From: Sphingomonadaceae bacterium
GTDB taxonomy: Bacteria > Pseudomonadota > Alphaproteobacteria > Sphingomonadales > Sphingomonadaceae
Direction: 5' to 3'
Length of the DNA stretch: 5,926 bases
Assembly (NCBI GenBank): GCA_014380205.1
Contig: JACMKH010000261.1
Coordinates: 1 to 5,926, forward strand
Shown here: piece by piece, positions 1 through 5,926 of the stretch
Layout: the number at the start of each line of letters is the position of its first letter
Numbering within the stretch: the stretch's first letter is position 1
Notes under the pieces: model-generated
Database searches by the model: none
The model's input: the letters and a program-made list of their open reading frames with translations, nothing else
What the model was told of the DNA's origin: nothing
Translations under genes and position numbers: made by a program

Positions 1-69
1 CGGCGCGGCGATCGCCGCGACAGGCAGGGCCGCCGCCGAGGCGGCGAGGGCGATGAGAAGCGTGCGCAT
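1..69 (-). CDS. Sec-exported protein of unknown function, N-terminal fragment
   Basis: Only the first 23 codons lie in the window; the rest runs off the left edge. The peptide starts MRTLLIALAASAAALP and continues VAAIAAP. A basic residue at position 2 is followed by an unbroken Leu/Ala/Val hydrophobic stretch and small residues (A-I-A-A-P) that would suit signal peptidase I. This is the shape of a Sec signal peptide, so the mature protein should be periplasmic, outer-membrane or secreted. The ATG at 69-67 is chosen because a strong Shine-Dalgarno, GGAGG at 80-76, lies 6 bases upstream. The gene follows the giant RTX gene on the same strand after 155 bases. No clear terminator separates them, so co-transcription is possible but unproven. 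The visible part is all signal peptide, so family and function cannot be named. Confidence 0.72.
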   Translation of the reverse strand, partial: MRTLLIALAASAAALPVAAIAAP

Positions 70-74
70 GATGG

Positions 75-80
75 TCCTCC
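75..80 (-). promoter_or_regulatory. Strong ribosome binding site for the downstream secreted-protein gene
   Basis: On the minus strand the bases read GGAGGA. The GGAGG core (80-76) is a near-perfect anti-16S match, placed 6 bases before the ATG at 69. It fixes the start of the partial gene at 1-69. It is much stronger than the site in front of the giant RTX gene. Confidence 0.7.
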
Positions 81-224
81 AGTTCTTGACCTGTGTGTCT
101 CGCGGTCCTGAACGGGCTTTGGGCGGCGGGGTTGCGTGAACGCTGAACAACAGCCCCTATAACGACAAGGCGTTGCCCAGGCACGACAGGGCGAGCCCGA
201 GACGGTCGGCGGTTTCCGCGCCGT

Positions 225-3200
225 TTAGGTCACGATGAAGTCGCTCGCGCTCAGCACGGGCAGATCGATCAGCTTGGCGATCAGGATCTTGCCCGCGCCG
301 CCGACGCCGTCGGCGTCGAAATAGAGCTTGCCCTCGGACGAATCGTAAATCACCCGGTCGTCGGCATCGAGCGCTTGGTTGCCGATGACGAAGACGTTCG
401 GATCGAGCGCCCCCGGCGCGAGCCCATAGGCGGCGCCGTTGAGCCCGAGGAGGTCGGTCCCCGCCTCGAAATCGACGATCTTGTCGGCGTCGGCGTCGTT
501 GAGGCCCGCGAGGTCGAAGCGATCCGCGCCGGTCCCGCCGCGCAGTGTATCGCGCCCCGCGCGGCCGGCGAGCGTGTCGTCGCCGTCGCGGCCCCACAGC
601 TCGTTGTCCAGCCCGTCGCCCGCGATGCCGTCGGCGTTGCCGGTGCCGATGACGTTCTCGATCCCGGTTACGGTGTCGGCGCCCGTCGAGACGCTCGAGA
701 TCGTCCCCGCCGCGAGATCGGCGGTGATCGCCGCGCCGGCCATCCGGTACGCCGCCCAGTCCGATCCGCCGCCGCCGATCAGCGAGTCGCCGCCCGAGCC
801 GCCTATAAGCGTATCCGACCCGGTATTGCCGAACAGCGTGTCGCTGCCCTGCAGCCCCACGATCCAGTCGCCGAGCAGCCCGGCGTCGATCGAGTCGGCG
901 CCCGCCGTGCCCAGCGCGAAGTCTCTCGAATCGAGCCCGTTGACCGTGATCGTCACGGTGGCGGTCGAGACGCCTCCCACCGTATAGGTGAAGCTGTCGG
1001 TCGGCGAGGCATTGGACGCGCCCGACGCGGCGTCGGGGGTCGCGTCGAACGCGCCGTTGGGGTCGTAGTCGAAGCTGCCGTCGGCGTTGACCGTGAGCAG
1101 CGCGCCCGAGGCGAGCGTGATCTGGACGCCGACATTGGCGGCGCCGCCGTTGACCTCGGTGATCGCCAGCGCCGGGCCGTCGGGGTCGCTGTCGACGCCC
1201 GAGCCGTTGTCGGCGAACAGGTCGCCGCCGATGATCGGCGTCGCCTCGTCGGTGGTGAAAGCGTCGTCGCGCGCTTCGGGCCCGTCGTCGATTGGGTCGA
1301 CATTAACTGTCGTGGTGAAGCTCAGCGTGTCCGCGCCGGCGTTGACCACTCCGTCGCCGTCGACCAGCGTCCAGCCGATCGTGCGGTCGCCGTCGGTCGG
1401 GTTGTCGCCGCCGGCGTTCGAGTAGCAGATCGCGCCGATCAGCAGCGCGACCCGCGCGGGGGTGGCGTCACTGTCGAAGGTGAAGACAAGGTCGCCGCCG
1501 CCCGCGCCGCCTCCGCTGAAAGTCGCGATGTCGACGCCGCCGACCGCGATAGTGTTGCCGGTGACGGTGACGTTGGCATCGTCCTCGACGCTGAGCTCGT
1601 CCTCGGCCGCGACGAGCCCGCCGCTGATCGAGACGGTGAGCGTTCCCGTGTCGAAATCGGCGCTGTCGATGTCCGCGAGCGTCGCGTTGGTCCCTAGGTC
1701 GAGCGTCTGCGGCGAATCGTTCTCGGCCCAGACGATCGTGTCGCCCGCGATGTTGGTCGAGGTCGGCGCATCGTTGGCCGCCTGAATGGAGACGTTGACG
1801 GTCGCATCCTCTGTCACGCCACCCGAAGTTACCGTATAGGTGAAACTATCGCCGCCGCTGTAATCCGGATCGGTGACGGTGTAGACGACATAATCGTCGG
1901 TCGCGTCGCCCGCGGTGCCGTTGTCGTGGATCGCGACCGAGCCGTGCAAGCCCTGGGTGACAGCGCTGATAAAGCGGCCCGTGCTTTCGAAGCTGTCGTT
2001 CCCCAGCAGGTCGAGCGTGTTGGCGCCGCTGTCCTCGATGACGCTGTAATTGTCGTCGATGGCGTCATCGATTGCGGTGATCGTGACGTTGACCGTCGCC
2101 TGCTCGGTCACTCCCCCCGAGCTCACGGTATAGGTGAAGCTGTCGCTGCCGTTGAAATCACTGTTGGGGGTGTAGACGAGATAGTCGTCGGTGGTGTCGC
2201 CCGCGGTGCCGTTGTCGTTGAGCGCGACACTGCCGTTCGACCCTTGGCCAAACGCGGTGATCGCCTCGTTGCTCGCCTCGAAGCTGTCGTTGGCGAAGAC
2301 CAGCACGTTGACCGCCGTGTCCTCGTCGGTGGTGGCGCCGTCATTGGCGATGTCGACGACCGCGCTGATCGTGACGTTGACCGTCGCCTGCTCGGTCACC
2401 CCGCCCGAGGTGACGGTGTACTGGAAGCTGTCGGTCCCGTTGAAGTCGGCGTTGGCGGTGTAGACGAGATAATCGTCGGTGGTGTTGCCGGCGGTGCCGT
2501 TGTCGTGAATCGTCACCGCGCCGTTGGCGCCCTGAGTGACGCCGGTGATCGCCTCGACATTCTCGAAGCTGTCGTTGGCGAGAACCAAAATGTTGACCGC
2601 CGCATCCTCGCTGGTCGCGCCGCCGTCGTTCGCGATGTCGACGACCGGGGCAATGTTGATCGTGCGGGTGTCGCTGTCCTGCTCGCTCGTGGGCGTGCCG
2701 GTGAGCCCCGGATCGTTGCCGTTCAACCCCTGGTCGTTGGTGACGATGGTGAGCGTATCGACGCCGTTGTAGTCGGCGATCGGATTGTAAAGCAGCCCGT
2801 TGAGCGCCGCGAGCGTCGCGTTGATCTTGTTCTGGGTGGTAGTAATGGTGATCGTGCCGCTGCCGTTGGCGCCACCGGTGATCTCGCCCGCGACGATGCC
2901 GCCCGCGACGTTGGTGAGGATGGTCAGCGCGCCTTGGGTGACGCTCAGCGTGACGGTGATGTTCTGGGTTGCGGGGTTGGCGTCGGCGTCGAACACCGAG
3001 ATCGCGTTGCCGCTGGTCGAGAGCACGACATTGGTCGCGTCCTCGCCGATCCCGAGCGCCGCGGCCTGGATGGTGTTCACCGGCGCGTCGTTGATGCCGG
3101 TGACGGTGACATTGTTGTGGAGCTCGTCCGAATAGAGCAGCCCGTCGAATACCGAGGCCGAGACGATGCGCGAGCCGGCGGCGCCGTAGTTGGTGATGTT

Positions 3201-5507
3201 GTCGCCGCTCGTTGAGAAGGTGACCAGCTGGAGCGCGGCCTGATACTCCGCGACGGTCGCGGCGCCGGTCAGCGTCATCACGCCGGTGGTCTGGTCGTAG
3301 CTATAGCCGATCCCCGACCCGCCGATCGTGCCGCTCGTCAGATTGTTGATCCGCAGAAAGTCCTGATGGCCGGCGCCCGACTGGAAACTAGCCGAGATGC
3401 GCACCTGCGCGCCCGCAAGCTCGTCGCCCGTGTTGGGCGTGTCGAGGTCGGCGGCGGTGAGCGAACCGAACAGTAGCGGCGTGCTCGTCTCGCCCGAATT
3501 GAGCGCGCTCGACGCCTCGGTCACCGCCGCCGCAAGCGCGCTACCGGTCAGCGTCGGCGCACTCTCGACGGTGAGGTCGCGCGGCACCATCTCGTTGATG
3601 TTGCCGACGGTGGCGAAGAAGCTCGGCGGCGTGCCGGCGGCGGCGTTCAACGCGCCGCGTAAGACGCTGTGGTTGCCCTGCTCGCCGGGCTCCTGGCTGG
3701 TGACGTAATAGAAGCCGGTCTCCTCATCGACGTGGATGTGGAGGAAGTTCAAGTTGGAGGCGTTGGTCTCGGAATAGATGGTGGTGACGTTGAGCGTGTT
3801 GCCGCCGGAGAGCGTCGCGCGGTAAATGCCGCCGACCGAGCCGTCGGTGCCGCCGTTGAGCTGGACGGTGGTGAACCAGATCTCGCCGGTCGACTGGTTG
3901 ATGTCGATGCTCGTGATCTTTCCGAGCGCGTTGTCGAATTCGTCCAGCTGATCGCCGAAGGCGTTGTTGTCGTCGTCATAGGCTTCGGTGAAGTTGAGCT
4001 GGAGAGCGGTGTTATTGCCGACCCCGGTGTCGCCCGAGGCGATGTTGCTCACCAGGTGGATCGAATTCTGGTGCATCGTCGTGGCGACGATGAAATTGCC
4101 GCTGCCAGGCGGGATTTCGACGAAATCGCTGAAGCTCTCGGTCGAGATGATAAAGGCGCGGCCGTTGGCGAGATCGAGCGCGATCTCGTTGGCGAAATTG
4201 GCGTTGCCGGTGTCGCCGTCGGTACCGAGATCGATGAGCGTGACGGGAGTCTGGTTGGGCGTGTCGTAGTTGACCCGCATCAGCACGTTGTTGCGGGTGA
4301 AATAGATGTGATTGTTGGCGATGTCGACGATGTGGCCGGTGAGCCCGATACCGTCGGACACGGCCGGCTGCTCGCTGTAGAGGATCGTCATTGGCGGCTC
4401 GGTGCCGGGATTGTTCAGCATGTCGCTGATATTGCCCTGCAGCATGCGGTCATGGGTGCCGCTCGAATCGACGATGAAGAACTTGCCCTCGACGGTATCG
4501 AACAGGATGTGGGTGGGCGACCAGAAGCGGCTGGTGGTGGTGAGGCCGTTGCCGTCGCCTGCCGTGTTTTGGAAATGGGTCTGGACGTTGTAGCCGAGCC
4601 CGCCATTCTGGGTCGCGTCGCCGCTGACCGACATGATGCCGTGGCCGCCACTGATCCCCGCGATCCAGAGCTGGATGTCGGGCGCGACGAGGAGGTTGGT
4701 CCCATCGATCTGGTTGGTCTGGGGGCTGTTCTCGTTGGTGTGCCAGTTCGAATGGCTGTTGATGTTCTGGAAGAGCAGGGCCGCCTGCTGGTTCCAGAAA
4801 CGTTCGCCGAAGCTGCCGTTGTCCTCCGCGATCGCCAGCGCGCTGGCGCCAGCGACGAGGCCGGTATTGACGAGCGACGAGCCGAAAGTGTCGTTGAGGT
4901 CGCCATATTCGACGGCGTGAAGGAAGCCGGTCGGCGTGTTGACGGCGCCCTGGTAGACGTAAATCGCTTCGCCCGTGTCGATAAGCTCGATGCCGGCGGC
5001 GGTGAGCTCGGCCTCGGTGATCGTGATCACGGTGCCAGCGGCCATGTCGGCCGCCGCAGTCCAGGTGTAGGTTCCGTCTCCGCCGCCGGCGGCGGAGAAG
5101 CTGCCGCCGTTCAGCAGCACGCCGCTGGCCGTCCAGGTCCGGTCCGTAAATTGGATCACCGTGCCCAAGCCGACCGGAGCAAGCAGCACGAAACTGAGCG
5201 AATCGCGCTGCATGCTCTGCGTGCCGGGGATGTGGGGATCGTCGGCGTCGTCGGAATTGAACTGGATGATCGCGACCTGGGCCGGGCTCAAGACAGTGGG
5301 GACGAAAATTTCGCCGCCGCCCCCACCTGTCGGGCCGACGAAGGACGTTTCCGGCGCTGTCGCCTCTTGGATGAGGGTGGTGAATCGCGTCCGCGCCGCT
5401 GCCTGGAAATCGCCTTCGTTGTCGAACCGCTCCCATCCAAAATTCTCAAGCCGGCTGGCATTCTCCTCGCGGGAGAGCGGACGTAGGTTGCGCGATTGGA
5501 TCAACAT
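225..5507 (-). CDS. Giant RTX/cadherin-like surface protein, probable type I secretion substrate
   Basis: An intact 1760-residue protein, probably exported by a type I (ABC/MFP/TolC) system to the cell surface or medium as a calcium-stabilised adhesin or matrix protein. There is no N-terminal signal peptide (it begins MLIQSRNLRPLSREEN). Visible layout: linker 1-75 with a Gly5 run at 61-65; lamin-tail-like beta domain about 76-275 (SLSFVLLAPVGLGTVIQFTD); beta-propeller-like region about 278-640 with at least five blade motifs; cadherin/Ig-like domains about 650-807 (ending GINDAPV) and 810-954; three tandem-95 repeats 955-1243; further cadherin-like domains 1244-1405 and 1406-1523; RTX nonapeptides 1533-1586 and 1621-1665; C-terminal segment ending SASDFIVT, typical of type I substrates. 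It has one cysteine (1361) and only seven lysines. The ATG at 5507 has only a weak AGGG, 11 bases upstream. The frame stays open upstream to a stop at 5589-5591, with no ATG, GTG or TTG start, so 5507 is the best start. No catalytic motif is recognised; ligand and exact role are unknown. Confidence 0.93.
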   Translation of the reverse strand: MLIQSRNLRPLSREENASRLENFGWERFDNEGDFQAAARTRFTTLIQEATAPETSFVGPTGGGGGEIFVPTVLSPAQVAIIQFNSDDADDPHIPGTQSMQRDSLSFVLLAPVGLGTVIQFTDRTWTASGVLLNGGSFSAAGGGDGTYTWTAAADMAAGTVITITEAELTAAGIELIDTGEAIYVYQGAVNTPTGFLHAVEYGDLNDTFGSSLVNTGLVAGASALAIAEDNGSFGERFWNQQAALLFQNINSHSNWHTNENSPQTNQIDGTNLLVAPDIQLWIAGISGGHGIMSVSGDATQNGGLGYNVQTHFQNTAGDGNGLTTTSRFWSPTHILFDTVEGKFFIVDSSGTHDRMLQGNISDMLNNPGTEPPMTILYSEQPAVSDGIGLTGHIVDIANNHIYFTRNNVLMRVNYDTPNQTPVTLIDLGTDGDTGNANFANEIALDLANGRAFIISTESFSDFVEIPPGSGNFIVATTMHQNSIHLVSNIASGDTGVGNNTALQLNFTEAYDDDNNAFGDQLDEFDNALGKITSIDINQSTGEIWFTTVQLNGGTDGSVGGIYRATLSGGNTLNVTTIYSETNASNLNFLHIHVDEETGFYYVTSQEPGEQGNHSVLRGALNAAAGTPPSFFATVGNINEMVPRDLTVESAPTLTGSALAAAVTEASSALNSGETSTPLLFGSLTAADLDTPNTGDELAGAQVRISASFQSGAGHQDFLRINNLTSGTIGGSGIGYSYDQTTGVMTLTGAATVAEYQAALQLVTFSTSGDNITNYGAAGSRIVSASVFDGLLYSDELHNNVTVTGINDAPVNTIQAAALGIGEDATNVVLSTSGNAISVFDADANPATQNITVTLSVTQGALTILTNVAGGIVAGEITGGANGSGTITITTTQNKINATLAALNGLLYNPIADYNGVDTLTIVTNDQGLNGNDPGLTGTPTSEQDSDTRTINIAPVVDIANDGGATSEDAAVNILVLANDSFENVEAITGVTQGANGAVTIHDNGTAGNTTDDYLVYTANADFNGTDSFQYTVTSGGVTEQATVNVTISAVVDIANDGATTDEDTAVNVLVFANDSFEASNEAITAFGQGSNGSVALNDNGTAGDTTDDYLVYTPNSDFNGSDSFTYTVSSGGVTEQATVNVTITAIDDAIDDNYSVIEDSGANTLDLLGNDSFESTGRFISAVTQGLHGSVAIHDNGTAGDATDDYVVYTVTDPDYSGGDSFTYTVTSGGVTEDATVNVSIQAANDAPTSTNIAGDTIVWAENDSPQTLDLGTNATLADIDSADFDTGTLTVSISGGLVAAEDELSVEDDANVTVTGNTIAVGGVDIATFSGGGAGGGDLVFTFDSDATPARVALLIGAICYSNAGGDNPTDGDRTIGWTLVDGDGVVNAGADTLSFTTTVNVDPIDDGPEARDDAFTTDEATPIIGGDLFADNGSGVDSDPDGPALAITEVNGGAANVGVQITLASGALLTVNADGSFDYDPNGAFDATPDAASGASNASPTDSFTYTVGGVSTATVTITVNGLDSRDFALGTAGADSIDAGLLGDWIVGLQGSDTLFGNTGSDTLIGGSGGDSLIGGGGSDWAAYRMAGAAITADLAAGTISSVSTGADTVTGIENVIGTGNADGIAGDGLDNELWGRDGDDTLAGRAGRDTLRGGTGADRFDLAGLNDADADKIVDFEAGTDLLGLNGAAYGLAPGALDPNVFVIGNQALDADDRVIYDSSEGKLYFDADGVGGAGKILIAKLIDLPVLSASDFIVT
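513..911 (-). repeat. RTX calcium-binding nonapeptide blocks
   Basis: These bases encode two arrays of GGxGxDxLx-type nonapeptides in the giant protein. Block 1 (residues 1533-1586, bases 911-750) has six in-phase units: GTAGADSID, AGLLGDWIV, GLQGSDTLF, GNTGSDTLI, GGSGGDSLI, GGGGSDWAA. Block 2 (residues 1621-1665, bases 647-513) has five: GTGNADGIA, GDGLDNELW, GRDGDDTLA, GRAGRDTLR, GGTGADRFD. Some units are degenerate. A 34-residue non-RTX stretch (1587-1620, including TGADTVTGIENVIG) separates them. In known RTX proteins such arrays form parallel beta-rolls that bind Ca2+ and fold after export in the calcium-rich exterior. Their position just before the C-terminus is the usual one for type I substrates. 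Confidence 0.9.
1779..2645 (-). repeat. Three tandem-95 (cadherin/Ig-like) repeats
   Basis: Three consecutive units lie in the giant protein: residues 955-1049 (95 aa, bases 2645-2361), 1050-1145 (96 aa, bases 2360-2073) and 1146-1243 (98 aa, bases 2072-1779). Each carries the same landmarks in order: an ED near the start, then (A/G)NDSFE, DNGTAG-TTDDY or a close variant, SF-YTV-SGGVTE and ATVNV. Units 1 and 2 are the most alike. At DNA level they share an exact 34-base stretch at 2078-2111 and 2366-2399, 288 bases apart, and other near-identical stretches around TTDDYLVYT. The third unit is more diverged and two to three residues longer. Such units are extended, calcium-stabilised beta-sandwich stalk domains in bacterial adhesins. 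The close identity suggests recent internal duplication or ongoing homogenisation. Confidence 0.88.
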
Positions 5508-5529
5508 GATTTGGAGTACCCTATCTTGA

Positions 5530-5548
5530 GGTGGCCAAGCGCTCCACC
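5530..5548. repeat. Short inverted repeat near the giant gene start
   Basis: GGTGG (5530-5534) and CCACC (5544-5548) form a 5-bp inverted repeat around a 9-base loop that contains AGCGCT. It ends about 22 bases before the ATG at 5507. Five base pairs is close to what chance gives in GC-rich DNA. It is recorded because, with the 5559-5581 repeat, it would leave the giant gene's leader as two adjacent hairpins. Confidence 0.22.
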
Positions 5549-5558
5549 GGGCAAGCAG

Positions 5559-5581
5559 CGATCGGCTGCGTTCGCCGATCG
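5559..5581. promoter_or_regulatory. Perfect 8-bp inverted repeat upstream of the giant gene
   Basis: CGATCGGC (5559-5566) and GCCGATCG (5574-5581) are exact inverted copies separated by 7 bases. On the minus strand the element starts immediately after the TAA of the 25-codon mini-ORF (5584-5582) and ends 51 bases before the giant gene's ATG. As RNA it would form a GC-rich hairpin. No U-run follows, so it is not a standard intrinsic terminator. As DNA it could be an operator for a dimeric regulator. The symmetry is read directly from the sequence; the function is inferred. Confidence 0.45.
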
Positions 5582-5659
5582 TTAGCCGTCAATGCGGGAT
5601 TGGGTTGTGATCGCGCCCGAATAATCCCTGCGGCCCTTGCCCGAGAATAGGTTCGCCAT
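5582..5659 (-). CDS. Possible 25-residue mini-ORF (leader peptide or small protein)
   Basis: The frame runs from an ATG at 5659-5657 to a TAA at 5584-5582. The peptide begins MANLFSGKGRRDYSG and ends SRIDG. It is basic and has no membrane segment. The support is a purine-rich GGGGGAGA at 5675-5668, which supplies a GGAG core 9 bases before the ATG. This is a better ribosome binding site than that of the giant gene. About three quarters of its third codon positions are G or C, in line with a coding region but not decisive at this length. A perfect inverted repeat starts on the base after the stop. It could be a leader peptide for the giant gene, an independent small protein, a gene remnant, or chance. 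I do not recognise the family. Confidence 0.25.
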   Translation of the reverse strand: MANLFSGKGRRDYSGAITTQSRIDG

Positions 5660-5753
5660 GTCGTCTATCTCCCCCGCGTCGCCCGCCCGGCGTCACGCAA
5701 CGGACGGCGGCGCGTCGCGCGCTCATTACACCTTCGACACACGCGCGCCATCT

Positions 5754-5777
5754 AAAATCGGAGTAAAAGAGACTCCG
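5754..5777 (-). terminator. Candidate rho-independent terminator of the glycosyltransferase-like gene
   Basis: On the minus strand CGGAGT (5777-5772) and ACTCCG (5764-5759) form a perfect 6-bp stem around CTCTTTT, followed by ATTTTA. It lies about 30 bases after the stop codon of the upstream gene. The stem is short and the T-run only four, so it would be modest. If it works, it separates the upstream gene from the giant RTX gene, which would then need its own promoter in 5753-5508. I could not identify a convincing -35/-10 pair there. Confidence 0.45.
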
Positions 5778-5806
5778 CGCGCGGTCCACCGTCGGGTGTT
5801 TTTAGC

Positions 5807-5926
5807 CTAGCGCGCGGCCCCCGCGCCCAGCCGCCGGTAAATCTCGTCGTAGCGCGCGAGCACGCGATCCCAGCCGCGCTCGGCGGCTACCCAGGCGCGC
5901 CCGCGTTCGGCGAGCGCGGCGGCGAC
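5807..5926 (-). CDS. C-terminal fragment of a probable GT4-type glycosyltransferase
   Basis: The last 39 codons of a gene entering from the right edge, ending in TAG at 5809-5807. The fragment opens VAAALAERGRAWVAAERGWD and continues RVLARYDEIYRRLGAGAAR. The pattern of a 'GR-x(3)-AERGW' stretch followed by an amphipathic 'ARYDEIYRRLG' helix is characteristic of the extreme C-terminus of GT-B fold family 4 glycosyltransferases. There the final helix crosses back to the N-terminal domain (family knowledge). Many such enzymes act in exopolysaccharide or exosortase-linked gene clusters, but the fragment is too short to place it in a subfamily. No catalytic residues are in view. The coding assignment is supported by codon bias and by a terminator-like hairpin after the stop. 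It could also be another protein with a similar helical tail. Confidence 0.6.
   Translation of the reverse strand, partial: VAAALAERGRAWVAAERGWDRVLARYDEIYRRLGAGAAR

Noticed and set aside
207..223. Hairpin directly after the giant gene's stop codon (CGGCG / CGCCG, 7-base loop) as a terminator
   Set aside because: The stem is only 5 bp and no T-run follows on the minus strand. Hairpins this short are common by chance at this GC content.
4450..5436. Overlapping minus-strand open frames inside the giant gene (also 953-1303, 4415-4906, 157-597)
   Set aside because: They are out-of-frame shadows with Arg/Pro/Ser-rich low-complexity translations. The 1760-residue frame has clear domain structure throughout.
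3669..5486. A 605-codon open frame on the plus strand opposite the giant gene, with similar frames at 1926-3215 and 375-1697
   Set aside because: All three are in exact codon register with the minus-strand gene (all codon boundaries fall on the same multiples of three). Their stops would need sense TTA, CTA or TCA codons, which this GC-rich gene nearly avoids. The translations are low-complexity V/D/G/E/R-rich with no recognisable domain.
5589..5789. A 66-codon minus-strand open frame in the spacer upstream of the giant gene
   Set aside because: It has no good ribosome binding site, is Arg-rich without pattern, spans the terminator-like hairpin and overlaps the better-supported mini-ORF in another frame.
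5787..5803. Plus-strand hairpin CACC-GTCG-GGTG followed by TTTTT as a terminator
   Set aside because: The stem is only 4 bp, and no plus-strand gene reads into it.
5658..5809. A 50-codon plus-strand open frame beginning MSSISPASPARR
   Set aside because: It has no Shine-Dalgarno, runs through the terminator-like hairpin into the tail of the opposite gene, and resembles no known protein.

Overview
The window is GC-rich and comes from a bacterium. The codon bias (third positions mostly G or C; TTA, CTA and TCA nearly avoided) and the style of the main protein suggest an alphaproteobacterium, most likely a sphingomonad. That is an inference from protein style, not from a marker gene. Every gene I can support is on the minus strand, so transcription runs from high to low coordinates.

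Reading along the minus strand: (1) 5926-5807 holds the last 39 codons of a gene whose tail looks like the C-terminal helix of a GT4-type glycosyltransferase. (2) 5806-5508 is a 299-base spacer. It contains a terminator-like hairpin just after that gene, a possible 25-codon mini-ORF with a good ribosome binding site, a perfect 8-bp inverted repeat directly after the mini-ORF stop, and a second, weaker inverted repeat. (3) 5507-225 is one intact 1760-residue gene for a giant, acidic, secreted or surface protein. It has no N-terminal signal peptide, then a lamin-tail-like beta domain, a beta-propeller-like region, a long stack of cadherin/Ig-like domains including three near-identical tandem-95 repeats, two blocks of RTX calcium-binding nonapeptides and a type I secretion-type C-terminus. 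(4) 224-70 is a 155-base spacer with no convincing terminator. (5) 69-1 is the start of another gene: a strong Shine-Dalgarno and a typical Sec signal peptide, cut off by the window edge.

Together this looks like a cell-surface or extracellular-matrix locus: a polysaccharide-type glycosyltransferase, a giant RTX adhesin-like protein exported by type I secretion, and a Sec-exported protein. The ABC transporter, membrane-fusion and TolC-like genes that the RTX protein needs are not visible here. I see no tRNA, rRNA, CRISPR array, insertion sequence or phage feature. The long open frames on the plus strand are in-register antisense artefacts of codon bias.
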